Below, piece after piece: positions 56,576 to 64,000 of a stretch of DNA of 64,000 bases (positions are counted from its first letter, which is position 1; each line of letters opens with the position of its first letter). The translations under genes and the position numbers were made by a program. Source of the DNA: Brachybacterium sp. FME24 (lineage in GTDB: Bacteria; Actinomycetota; Actinomycetes; Actinomycetales; Dermabacteraceae); assembly GCF_014897705.1 (NCBI RefSeq), contig NZ_JABUXV010000014.1, positions 1 through 64,000 of the forward strand, read 5' to 3'. The notes beneath the pieces were generated by a model. That model saw nothing but the letters and a program-made list of their open reading frames with translations. It was not told where the DNA came from and searched no databases.

Positions 56576-59013
56576 CGGGGATCCTCCTCGGGGTGGTCGT
56601 GGTCTGTGTGGTGCGGGGCGGTGGATGGGTCGTTCTGCGCGGGTGGGTCCGGCGGTGCGTCGTCAGCGCGGGCGGGTGGGTGATGATCCTCGGTCCCCGT
56701 TCCGGCCCTCACCCCTGCTCCCGTATCGGTGGTGGAGCGTCCCGTGCGGGACAGCTCCACCGGGTCCTCGGGGCCGTGCACGGCAGGTGCTCGGGTCGCC
56801 GCACCGGTTCGTCGGGCGCGGGCCACCCCCACCACCACCAGCACGCCCATGGCGATCACCACGAGCAGCGTGGTCCAGTTCTCCCAGGCCGGGTTCACGG
56901 TCAGCGGCACGTCGACCGGTTCCGTGAGCGGGCGGCCGTCCTGCGTGGTGAGCACCGTGGTCAGGGTGACGGTGCCATTGGCGATCGCCTCGACCGGGAC
57001 GGTGACATCGACCTGGCCCTGGGCGGGGACCTCCACGGCCTTCGTCTCGCCGACCCGCACCAGGGGACGGTCCGAGGAGACGTGCGTGTGCACGGTGATC
57101 GGGGTGTCCAGGCCGTTGGTGACGGTGATCGGCACGCCCACGGAATCGGAGATCAGGTTGTAGCCCGAGGCCGGGACCACCTCGATCCGTCCCTTCAGCT
57201 CCTGCGTGTGCGCCGCCGCGTCCCGGGCACGGGAGGCCGGCACGTCGGGGTGACCGCGCCAGCGCACCGAGGTGGCGGCCAGCACCTCGAGTCGCGGCGC
57301 GTCCAGCAAGGAATCGTCCTCCATCACCGAGGCGAGGGTGTCCATCTGGTCCCAGGTGTCCCCGAGCCCGGCGAGCACATCGGGCTTCAGCAGCTGAGGA
57401 TCCGCGGATTCGTCCAGGTGCTCCCAGCGGCCCTTCTCCCCGGGGGCCGAGGGCTGCACCTCCGCGTCCCCGATCCCTCCCAGGGCGTACAGCTCGTCGC
57501 CGTCGTTCTGGGCATCCGTGGTCCAGGTGCGCTCGGCGGCGGCATCCAGCAGCGCGCTGGTACGCCCCGAACGGATCCAGGGTGCCTCCGCGAGCGCGTC
57601 GAGGGTGGCTCCGGCGGCGCCGGGGTCGAGCTCGGCGTCCGGATCCGGGGAGATGAGGAGATGGCGCGGGGCGGTCGCGTACTCCGAGGCGATCGTCGCG
57701 GTCTCGGCGAGGAGACGCTGCCGGGTCTGCTCCGTGTCGGAATCCGCGGTGAGCAGGGAGAACTCGTCGGAGAGCACCGGATCCGGGGCAAGCAGCGGAA
57801 GCTCGGAGCCGGAGCCGTCCGCGGACTCGTAGACGCTCACGGAGCTCGGAGTCACGCTCGCTGCCAGATCCGGGCGCAGAGAGGCGGACGGCACGATCGC
57901 GGCGGTGGCCTCGGCATCGACCAGGCCCTGCAGGGTGTCGGCGTCGGCCGTGGGGCCCTGGACCCGCATCGCCGAGGCGAGCGGCGCGATCCCCGTCTCG
58001 TCCCAGGTCGTCTGCGCCCGCTGGCCGGCGGCGCTCAGCATCTCGGAGGAGTCGCTGTCCTGGAGGCTGACCAGATCCGCCTGTGCGTAGGGCATGGCGA
58101 GCACGGTGCGGTCCCCGACGCCCTCGACGAGCGCGGTCGCGATCTCGGCGGACGGCACCGAGGGCTGGTACTCGCGCGGCGGCTGCACCGTCGGTTCGGC
58201 CTCGTCCTCCGGATCGGGGGTCTCGGGGTCCTCCGTCTGGACGGGCAGCAGCGGCGGATCCACCAGGGCCGGGTCCAGCCACCAGTCCACATCGTCGCGC
58301 AGGGCGAGCTGGCGCAGCGAGGCGAGCCGGCCGGACTCGACGGACTGGCGGTGGGCGTCGGGATCGGTGACCGGTGCGGAGGCGTCCTGGGCGGCGACCG
58401 GCAGCAGCACGGACTGGGTGATCGTGTCGTCGGCGCCTTCCGGCCGCCACACGACGAAGGAGCGGATCGCGGAGAGCGGATCCTCGTCGGAGACGACGGT
58501 CAGCGAAAGGCGGCGGGTCCCCCAGTAATAGGGCTCGGTGGAGTAGTCGAGTTCTTCGGTCGTGGCCTCGACCGTGAGAGTCGTGGACTCCCCGGGATCG
58601 AGCTGCGAGGACTCCGTCGAGGTGGCCAGGGCGGCACCGGAGGTGTCCGGGGTGGAATCCGCCTGCCAGTCGGCCAGCACCGCACGATCCGTGACCCGGG
58701 AGGTGCGGGTGCGCAGCTCCAGGGAGACGGCGGGCACGGGCTGGGAGGAGGTGTTCGTCACCTCGACCTGGGCCTCGACCGTGCCGTCAGGGTCCAGGGA
58801 GGTGGGGGTGAGGGAGACGAGATCCATGCTCACCGGCGTGTCCGCCGCGGGCTGGGGCGGGGCCGCCGGAGCTGCGGACACGGCCTCGCCACCAGCGGCG
58901 CGGGCGGCAGGGAGCAGAGTCGCCGGGCCGCCCACCAGCACCGATGAGGCCATGAGCAGTGCCGTCAGCAGTGCCGCGAGCACCGGGCGCACGGGCAGTG
59001 GGGACGACGGCAT
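56572..59013 (-). CDS. DUF6049 secreted/membrane glycoprotein-like protein
   Basis: An 813-residue protein with a signal peptide (1-39, ending ARA), a large extracytoplasmic region with FN3-like start (VEAQVEVTNTSSQPVPAVSLELRT) and a C-terminal membrane helix (about 735-757, NWTTLLVVIAMGVLVVVGVA) plus an acidic/His/Pro tail. It matches the DUF6049 family found upstream of murJ in actinobacteria; function unknown. The TACAGT on the minus strand ends 9 bp before the ATG with no ribosome site between, so the message may be leaderless. Confidence 0.82.
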   Translation of the reverse strand: MPSSPLPVRPVLAALLTALLMASSVLVGGPATLLPAARAAGGEAVSAAPAAPPQPAADTPVSMDLVSLTPTSLDPDGTVEAQVEVTNTSSQPVPAVSLELRTRTSRVTDRAVLADWQADSTPDTSGAALATSTESSQLDPGESTTLTVEATTEELDYSTEPYYWGTRRLSLTVVSDEDPLSAIRSFVVWRPEGADDTITQSVLLPVAAQDASAPVTDPDAHRQSVESGRLASLRQLALRDDVDWWLDPALVDPPLLPVQTEDPETPDPEDEAEPTVQPPREYQPSVPSAEIATALVEGVGDRTVLAMPYAQADLVSLQDSDSSEMLSAAGQRAQTTWDETGIAPLASAMRVQGPTADADTLQGLVDAEATAAIVPSASLRPDLAASVTPSSVSVYESADGSGSELPLLAPDPVLSDEFSLLTADSDTEQTRQRLLAETATIASEYATAPRHLLISPDPDAELDPGAAGATLDALAEAPWIRSGRTSALLDAAAERTWTTDAQNDGDELYALGGIGDAEVQPSAPGEKGRWEHLDESADPQLLKPDVLAGLGDTWDQMDTLASVMEDDSLLDAPRLEVLAATSVRWRGHPDVPASRARDAAAHTQELKGRIEVVPASGYNLISDSVGVPITVTNGLDTPITVHTHVSSDRPLVRVGETKAVEVPAQGQVDVTVPVEAIANGTVTLTTVLTTQDGRPLTEPVDVPLTVNPAWENWTTLLVVIAMGVLVVVGVARARRTGAATRAPAVHGPEDPVELSRTGRSTTDTGAGVRAGTGTEDHHPPARADDAPPDPPAQNDPSTAPHHTDHDHPEEDPR

Positions 59014-59145
59014 GGTGACACTGTAAGCGGCCGCTACCGTAGAGGGGTTGCGGGCGCACGAGACCCTTACATCGCGTCCAGAGAGATCGCGTATATCGCG
59101 TCGTGACCACGCCGCCCCGCCCTCCGATCCACGACAGGACCTTTC

Positions 59146-60651
59146 GTGACCGACACCGCCGGCACCACCGACTCCGCCGACGAGACCGCAGCGACCGCTG
59201 CGCGTCTCGACATCGCTCGCACCCGGGCCGCGTCCATGTTCCAGTCGCTTCCCGAGGAGATCCACGATCTGGGCCGTCGCTTCGCGGCCGCAGGCTTCGA
59301 CCTCGCCCTGGTGGGCGGTCCCGTGCGCGATGCGGTGCTGGGTCGTTCGAGCGCCGACCTCGACTTCACGACCTCCGCCCGCCCCGACGACACCGAGGCG
59401 ATCCTGCGCGAGTGGACGCACGACGGCGCCATCTGGGACATGGGACGTGAGTTCGGAACCCTGGGCGGCATCCGCGACGGCGTGAAGGTCGAGATCACCA
59501 CCTATCGCACCGAGTCCTACGACCCTGCCAGCCGCAAGCCCCAGGTCGCCTTCGGAGACACCCTGGCCGGGGACCTCTCCCGCCGAGACTTCACCGTCAA
59601 CGCGATGGCGGTGCGGATCCCCTCCCTCGAGCTGGTCGACCCCTTCAACGGGCTCGCGGACCTCTCCCGGACGATCCTGCGCACTCCCGTCGGCCCCGAG
59701 CAGTCCTTCACCGACGACCCGCTGCGCATGATGCGCGCGGTCCGCTTCGTCTCCCAGCTCGGCTTCCGCCTCGAGGACTCCACGGCCGACGCGATCGAAG
59801 CGTTCGCCGAGCGCATCACGATCGTCTCCGCCGAGCGGGTGCGGGAGGAGCTCGTCAAGCTGATGCTCGGCGCAGATCCCCGCGGCGGGCTCGAGCTCAT
59901 GGTCGAACTGGGGCTGGCCGCGCACGTTCTGCCGGAGCTGCCCGCGATGAGCCTGGAGATCGACGAGCACCACCATCACAAGGACGTCTACCAGCACTCC
60001 CTCACCGTGCTGGACCAGGCGATCGATCTGGAGAGCGCCCCCGGCTCGGGCGGGCCCTGCGAGGCTCCCGACCTGGTGCTGCGGCTGTCTGCGCTGTTCC
60101 ATGACATCGGCAAGCCCGCCACCCGCCGCTATGAGGAGGGCGGGGTGGTCACGTTCCGCTTCCACGAGACCGTGGGCGCGAAGATGACCTCGAAGCGGAT
60201 GAAGGCGCTGACCTTCGACAAGGACACCACCAAGAAGGTGGCGCGCCTGGTCGAAATGCACCTGCGCTTCCACGGATACGCCGACGCCCCGTGGACCGAC
60301 TCGGCCGTGCGGCGGTACGTCGCCGACGCCGGGGACCTCCTGCAGCATCTGCACCGGCTCACCCGCGCCGACGTCACCACTCGCAATCGTCGCAAGGCGC
60401 GCCACCTGGCCCGCGCCTACGACGAGCTCGAGGCGAGGATCGACCATCTCGCGGAGCAGGAGGAGATCGGGCGGATCCGTCCCGACCTCGATGGGAACCA
60501 GATCATGGAGATCCTCCAGGTCGCGCCGGGCCGGGAGGTCGGCGATGCGTACAAGCACCTGCTCGAACTGCGTATGGAGCACGGTCCCCTCGGCGAGGAG
60601 CGCGCCACCGCGGAGCTGCGGTCATGGTGGGAAGCCCGCAGCCAGGGCTGA
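59146..60651 (+). CDS. pcnA: CCA tRNA nucleotidyltransferase
   Basis: A 501-residue class II nucleotidyltransferase. Head motifs are LVGGPVRDAVLG and SADLDFTTSA (metal-binding DxD), the GDLSRRDFTVNAMAV loop and the EERV-type flexible region SAERVREELVKLM. A C-terminal HD domain (ALFHDIGKP) is present, as in actinobacterial enzymes. It adds CCA to tRNA 3' ends, needed here since the tRNA-Ala gene does not cleanly encode CCA. GTG start with AGGAC upstream; divergent from the DUF6049 gene. Confidence 0.95.
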   Translation: MTDTAGTTDSADETAATAARLDIARTRAASMFQSLPEEIHDLGRRFAAAGFDLALVGGPVRDAVLGRSSADLDFTTSARPDDTEAILREWTHDGAIWDMGREFGTLGGIRDGVKVEITTYRTESYDPASRKPQVAFGDTLAGDLSRRDFTVNAMAVRIPSLELVDPFNGLADLSRTILRTPVGPEQSFTDDPLRMMRAVRFVSQLGFRLEDSTADAIEAFAERITIVSAERVREELVKLMLGADPRGGLELMVELGLAAHVLPELPAMSLEIDEHHHHKDVYQHSLTVLDQAIDLESAPGSGGPCEAPDLVLRLSALFHDIGKPATRRYEEGGVVTFRFHETVGAKMTSKRMKALTFDKDTTKKVARLVEMHLRFHGYADAPWTDSAVRRYVADAGDLLQHLHRLTRADVTTRNRRKARHLARAYDELEARIDHLAEQEEIGRIRPDLDGNQIMEILQVAPGREVGDAYKHLLELRMEHGPLGEERATAELRSWWEARSQG

Positions 60652-60787
60652 TCTCCGCTGTGGGCATGTCGCGCGGGCGGACGACGCCGGGTGAAGGTCG
60701 TGTGTCCGTCTGCGTGGCCGACCCTGTGGTCCGTGTGAGCGGCGCCGCACGAGACGTGCACACCCTGTGTGCTTCACCGCCGGGCCG

Positions 60788-60815
60788 TTCCGTCGAGCAG
60801 GAGGGCATGTACATA
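60788..60815 (+). promoter_or_regulatory. Possible promoter of the penicillin-binding protein gene
   Basis: TTCCGT (60788-60793) and TACATA (60810-60815) are 16 bp apart, 65 bp before the ATG. The -35 is weak, so the call is tentative. Confidence 0.4.
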
Positions 60816-60880
60816 CTGGGAAGTCGTGCGCCCTCAGCATGTGCGCACCCGTTCGTCCCCTCGAAGGACCAGGAGCAGTC

Positions 60881-63496
60881 ATGAGCGATTCTCGACGCTC
60901 GTCCCGCGGCTCGTCAGACCGATCGAACCGATCGAAGAAGCCGACGAGCGGTGGCGCACGCCGTGCCGCAGGAGTGCGCCGTGCGCCCTCCGGCAAGCCC
61001 GCGGGCGCGCCCCCGGAGCCCAAGGGCACCAGCCGCACCGGCCGCACTGCCGGGTCGAGCGCGAGCGGCGGCGCCGCCACCGCGTCCTCCGCAGGGAAGA
61101 GCTCTGCTCCCAGGAAGCCCCCGGCGAAGTCGCCCTCCGCGAAGACCTCCGCGTCGAGGACCTCTGCCACGGGACCTGCCGCGGGCGGAACTGCCGCAGG
61201 CGGGGCGAAATCGTCCGGCCGCGCCTCCGTCAACGCACGCCATGCCCGCTCTGGTGCCCACGGCGCCGCCTCGACGACCGCGGCCGCCGGGGCGAAGCGC
61301 GCCCAGGGCGGCACGGGCAGCAGGAGGAAGGCGGCTGCGACCAACTTCCTGAACTACCCGCGCGCCGGCAGGAAGAACCCCTGGCGCTGGGTTCCCTCGC
61401 TGCGCATGATCGTCGGAGCGATGGCGCTGATGGTGCTCGCAGGCCTCGGCTTCGCGGTCTGGCTGTACAACGACACCAACGTGCCCGAGCCCTCCGACTT
61501 CGCTCTGGCCCAGACCAGCCGCGTCTATTTCGCGGACGGCGAGACCGAGATGGGGACGTTCAGCGAGATCAACCGCACCGAGCTCGAAGCCGACGAGATC
61601 CCGCAGAACGTCAAGGACGCGGTGGTCGCGAGCGAGGACGACACCTTCTACGAGAACCGCGGCGTCTCGCCGCGCGGCATCGTCCGTGCCCTGGTCAACA
61701 ACCTCTCCGGCGGCGCCCGCCAGGGAGGTTCCACGATCACCATGCAGTACGTGGAGCGCTACTACACGGGCAGCGAGACCTCCTACGTGGGCAAGGCCAA
61801 GGAAGCGATCATGGCGCTGAAGATCGACCAGGAGCTCAGCAAGGACGAGATCCTGTCGCGCTACCTCAACACCATCTACTTCGGCCGCGGCGCCTACGGC
61901 GTGCAGGAGGCCTCGCAGGCCTACTTCGGCAAGGACGCCGCGGACATGACCGAGGCGGAGGCGGCGCTGCTGGTCGCGGTGATTCCCGGACCCTCCTCCT
62001 ACGACCCTGCCGCGAACCAGGAGAAGTCCGTCGAGCTGTGGGATCGCGTGATCTCGCGTCAGGTCAACGTCGGGGAGATGTCCCCGGAGGACGCCGAGGC
62101 GCTCGAGTTCCCCGAGACCGTCGAGCCCAAGAGCGAGAACAGCCTGGGCGGGACCAACGGGTACCTCCTGGACCAGGTCCGCAACGAGCTGGTCGAGGAA
62201 GGGTTCACCGAGGACGAGATCAACACGGGCGGTTACACGATCGTCTCGACGATCGATCCGGGGATCCAGAACAACACTGTGGAGGCGGTCAAGAACCTCC
62301 CCGAGGACCGCCCCGCGCAGAACCGCGTCGGCACCGTGACGATCGACCCCTCCACCGGGGCGATCCGCGGCATGTACGGCGGTGAGGATTTCGTGACCCA
62401 GTCGCGCAACGACGCCACCCAGTCGCGGATGCAGGCCGGCTCGATCTTCAAGACCTTCACCCTGATCGCGGCGCTCGAGGACGGCTATCCCCTGGACTCC
62501 CGCTGGGACGGCAACTCCCCGAAGAACTTCCCCGGCTGGGAGGTCAACAACTTCGGCGACACCGACTACGGGCGGGTGACCCTGGAGAAGGCGACCGCCA
62601 ACTCGATCAACACGGCGTACGCAGAGGCGAACATCGAGGTGGGTCCGGAGCGCACGAGGGACACCGCCGTATCACTCGGCCTTCCGGACAAGACCCCGGG
62701 GCTGTCGGCCGATGCGTCCAACGTGCTCGGATCGGCGTCCCCGACGGTCACCGAGATGGGCGAGGTCTATGCGACGATCGCCGCCGGCGGCGTGCACCGC
62801 GACTCCTACATCGTGAAGTCGGTGACTCGTCCCGACGGGTCCACCCGCCACGAGCACGAGGCCGAGGAGAATCAGGTCCTCGACGAGGATGTCGCGATCA
62901 ACGCGACGGTGGCGCTGCAGGGCCCGCCGACGACGGGCTCCGCGCGCGATCTGCAGAACGTCATGAACGGCCGGGAGGTCGCCGGCAAGACGGGCACCTC
63001 CGAGAAGTTCCGCTCGGCCTGGTTCGTGGGCTTCACCCCGCAGCTGGTGACGGCGGTGGGGATGTTCCAGCCCTCCGAGGACGGCACCACCGAGGAGCAG
63101 CTGACCCCCTTCGGCGGCGAGCAGAACATCACCGGCGGCACGTTCCCGACCGCCGTCTGGGGCGACATCATGTCGCCCTCCCTGGAGGGGCAGGAGATGC
63201 TGCGGTTCTCCGAGGAGGTCGAGCTGGACAACGAGACCCGGGAGCGCAGCACTCCGGATCCGCAGCCCACGCAGGCGCCGCAGCCCACCCGAGAGCCCGA
63301 CGAGGAGCCGTCGGAGGAGCCGAGCGACGAGCCGTCGGAGGAGCCCAGCGACGAGCCGTCCGAGGAGCCCAGCGACGAGCCGTCGGAGGAGACCGACGAG
63401 GAGCCGGAGGAGGAGCCCAGCGACGAGCCCAGCGATGAACCCTCGCCCGAGGACGCCGAGGAAGAGGAGCCCGCCCCGAGCGACGGCGGCCAGTAG
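60881..63496 (+). CDS. Class A penicillin-binding protein (transglycosylase/transpeptidase)
   Basis: An 871-residue bifunctional peptidoglycan synthase. A long basic Ala/Ser/Lys-rich cytoplasmic tail (1-165) precedes a membrane helix (174-196). The GT51 domain has catalytic Glu252 (VASEDDTFYENRGV). The transpeptidase has SIFK (Ser521), SIN (575-577) and KTGT (from Lys703). The C-terminus (about 800-871) is a Pro/Ser/Glu/Asp repeat encoded by 24-bp DNA repeats. AGGAGC precedes the ATG. Confidence 0.95.
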   Translation: MSDSRRSSRGSSDRSNRSKKPTSGGARRAAGVRRAPSGKPAGAPPEPKGTSRTGRTAGSSASGGAATASSAGKSSAPRKPPAKSPSAKTSASRTSATGPAAGGTAAGGAKSSGRASVNARHARSGAHGAASTTAAAGAKRAQGGTGSRRKAAATNFLNYPRAGRKNPWRWVPSLRMIVGAMALMVLAGLGFAVWLYNDTNVPEPSDFALAQTSRVYFADGETEMGTFSEINRTELEADEIPQNVKDAVVASEDDTFYENRGVSPRGIVRALVNNLSGGARQGGSTITMQYVERYYTGSETSYVGKAKEAIMALKIDQELSKDEILSRYLNTIYFGRGAYGVQEASQAYFGKDAADMTEAEAALLVAVIPGPSSYDPAANQEKSVELWDRVISRQVNVGEMSPEDAEALEFPETVEPKSENSLGGTNGYLLDQVRNELVEEGFTEDEINTGGYTIVSTIDPGIQNNTVEAVKNLPEDRPAQNRVGTVTIDPSTGAIRGMYGGEDFVTQSRNDATQSRMQAGSIFKTFTLIAALEDGYPLDSRWDGNSPKNFPGWEVNNFGDTDYGRVTLEKATANSINTAYAEANIEVGPERTRDTAVSLGLPDKTPGLSADASNVLGSASPTVTEMGEVYATIAAGGVHRDSYIVKSVTRPDGSTRHEHEAEENQVLDEDVAINATVALQGPPTTGSARDLQNVMNGREVAGKTGTSEKFRSAWFVGFTPQLVTAVGMFQPSEDGTTEEQLTPFGGEQNITGGTFPTAVWGDIMSPSLEGQEMLRFSEEVELDNETRERSTPDPQPTQAPQPTREPDEEPSEEPSDEPSEEPSDEPSEEPSDEPSEETDEEPEEEPSDEPSDEPSPEDAEEEEPAPSDGGQ
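63297..63450 (+). repeat. 24-bp in-frame repeats at the 3' end of the PBP gene
   Basis: Near-identical 24-bp units encode the octapeptide PSEEPSDE and variants, about three full units followed by degenerate ones. They extend an acidic tail outside the membrane; length may vary between strains. Confidence 0.8.
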
Positions 63497-63716
63497 CCGG
63501 GACAGCGCCCCCGGCGACCGGAGGGAGCGCGCCGTGGCTTCCACGAAGAAGACCACCATCCCGGCCCCGGTCGCCCGCCCCCACGGCGAGGTTCGGCAGC
63601 CCCAACGCCCTCACCGCGGCCTCGACCTGCGTCTTCAGCAGTAGGCAGGCGGCCAGGCCCGCGGTCGGGAGCGCCTGCGGCACCTGGACGTGCCGCTGTT
63701 GGACCAGGTCGCGTCG

Positions 63717-63746
63717 CAGCACCAGCACCAGCACCAGCACCAGCCC
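63717..63746. repeat. Hexanucleotide tandem repeat (CAGCAC)4
   Basis: Four perfect copies of CAGCAC followed by CAGCCC in noncoding DNA. The unit is related to, but not the same as, the CCCAGCA tract at 23.4 kb. Confidence 0.9.
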
Positions 63747-63875
63747 CCGGCCCGTGCGCAGCGCTCGTGCCCGGATCGTGCGGTTGCCGGGAAGGACACG
63801 GGCGCGGGCCCTCGACGGACGATGTCGCGAGGATCACGGGCTTGTGTGCCCCGACACCTGTCGCCGCGAATTACG

Positions 63876-63894
63876 TAAGGTTACCCTTGCCTAA
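63876..63894. promoter_or_regulatory. DtxR/IdeR-like iron box
   Basis: TAAGGTTACCCTTGCCTAA matches 14 of 19 positions of the DtxR/IdeR consensus TTAGGTTAGGCTAACCTAA (from memory). It lies 51 bp before the next gene start, the usual place for iron-dependent repression. Confidence 0.6.
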
Positions 63895-63945
63895 GTCGTA
63901 TCGGATGTCCCAGTTGTCCGCACCTCGCCGTCCCCCAGGAGTGCC

Positions 63946-64000
63946 ATGAGTCCCGCCGCCCCTCGTCTCACCCGTCGTTCCTGGCTCGCCGGAGCGCTCG
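63946..64000 (+). CDS. Tat-exported protein, 5' end only
   Basis: The ATG at 63946 has AGGAG upstream and opens MSPAAPRLTRRSWLAGAL, a twin-arginine signal with the RRSWLAG core. The rest is outside the window. With the iron-box-like site upstream, a siderophore-binding lipoprotein or an iron-uptake enzyme is likely, but this is inference. Confidence 0.65.
   Translation, partial: MSPAAPRLTRRSWLAGAL

Larger units (their letters stand above)
63497..63945. other. Intergenic region with hexamer repeat and iron-box-like site
   Basis: A 449-bp gap. GGAGGGAG before a GTG at 63534 opens only 36 codons, with no family similarity. (CAGCAC)4 plus a partial copy lies at 63717-63746. The last 70 bp hold the iron-box-like sequence and the ribosome site of the next gene. 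Nothing else was recognised. Confidence 0.5.

Noticed and set aside
54641-56683. 680-codon open frame opposite murJ
   Set aside because: Shadow of murJ: Arg/Gln/His/Asp-rich, no family features, no ribosome site.
63534-63644. 36-codon frame with a good ribosome site after the PBP gene
   Set aside because: No similarity, low-complexity basic composition and no conserved neighbour; kept only as a note in the intergenic entry.

Overview
The window is about 70% G+C bacterial chromosome spanning the replication-origin neighbourhood of an actinobacterium. Gene content and order (rpmH-rnpA-yidD-yidC-jag-rsmG-parA-parB facing away from dnaA-dnaN-recF-DUF721, gyrB-gyrA-DUF3566, DLW-39, MurJ with a pseudokinase partner, FMN-riboswitch rib operon) fit Micrococcales, probably a Brachybacterium-like Dermabacteraceae; the genus is an inference, not something read directly.

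Left third (1-18 kb), accessory stress and envelope genes. sodA (partial), soxR and a 7Fe ferredoxin form a redox unit in which both sodA and the ferredoxin have 19-bp-spacer SoxR-type promoters. Then come a Tat-exported FAD oxidase and MerR regulator, an SDR/MerR pair around a perfect palindrome, an ECF42-type sigma factor with its DGPF partner, a ribbon-helix-helix/DUF4097/ABC exporter operon, a CHRD protein/sortase/PepSY operon, a CmtR-like metal sensor with a small CDF pump, an orphan barstar, and an NmrA/quinone-reductase pair behind a strong promoter with a paired operator.

17.8-24 kb. tRNA-Ala(TGC), a DLW-39 protein and tRNA-Ile(GAT), followed by a fasciclin lipoprotein, sigK, rskA and a membrane molybdopterin oxidoreductase. 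The fasciclin gene and the distant CHRD-sortase operon share the same promoter, CCAATCC-N15-CCGAAC, so both look like SigK targets. A perfect 12-copy heptanucleotide repeat separates two divergent genes at 23.4 kb.

24-46.5 kb, the origin cluster. gyrA and gyrB, a complete ribH-ribBA-ribE-ribD operon with an FMN riboswitch (inserted between gyrB and the DUF721/recF block), dnaN and dnaA run leftward; rpmH to parB run rightward. DnaA boxes lie between dnaN and dnaA and between dnaA and rpmH.

46.5-49.65 kb is a 3.2-kb gene-free, less G+C-rich stretch. It starts with the parB terminator and a perfect CRP-type palindrome, carries 15 degenerate copies of the parS motif GTTTCACGTGAAAC within 2.1 kb, and ends in a dense cluster of DnaA boxes. 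With a ParB nearly twice the usual length, this looks like a compact, plasmid-like centromere array next to the origin and is the most striking feature of the window.

Right end (49.65-64 kb). A thioredoxin-like protein that has lost both catalytic cysteines beside trxB, a MurJ/pseudokinase/DUF6049 envelope operon, CCA-adding enzyme, a class A penicillin-binding protein, and the start of a Tat-exported protein behind an iron-box-like sequence.
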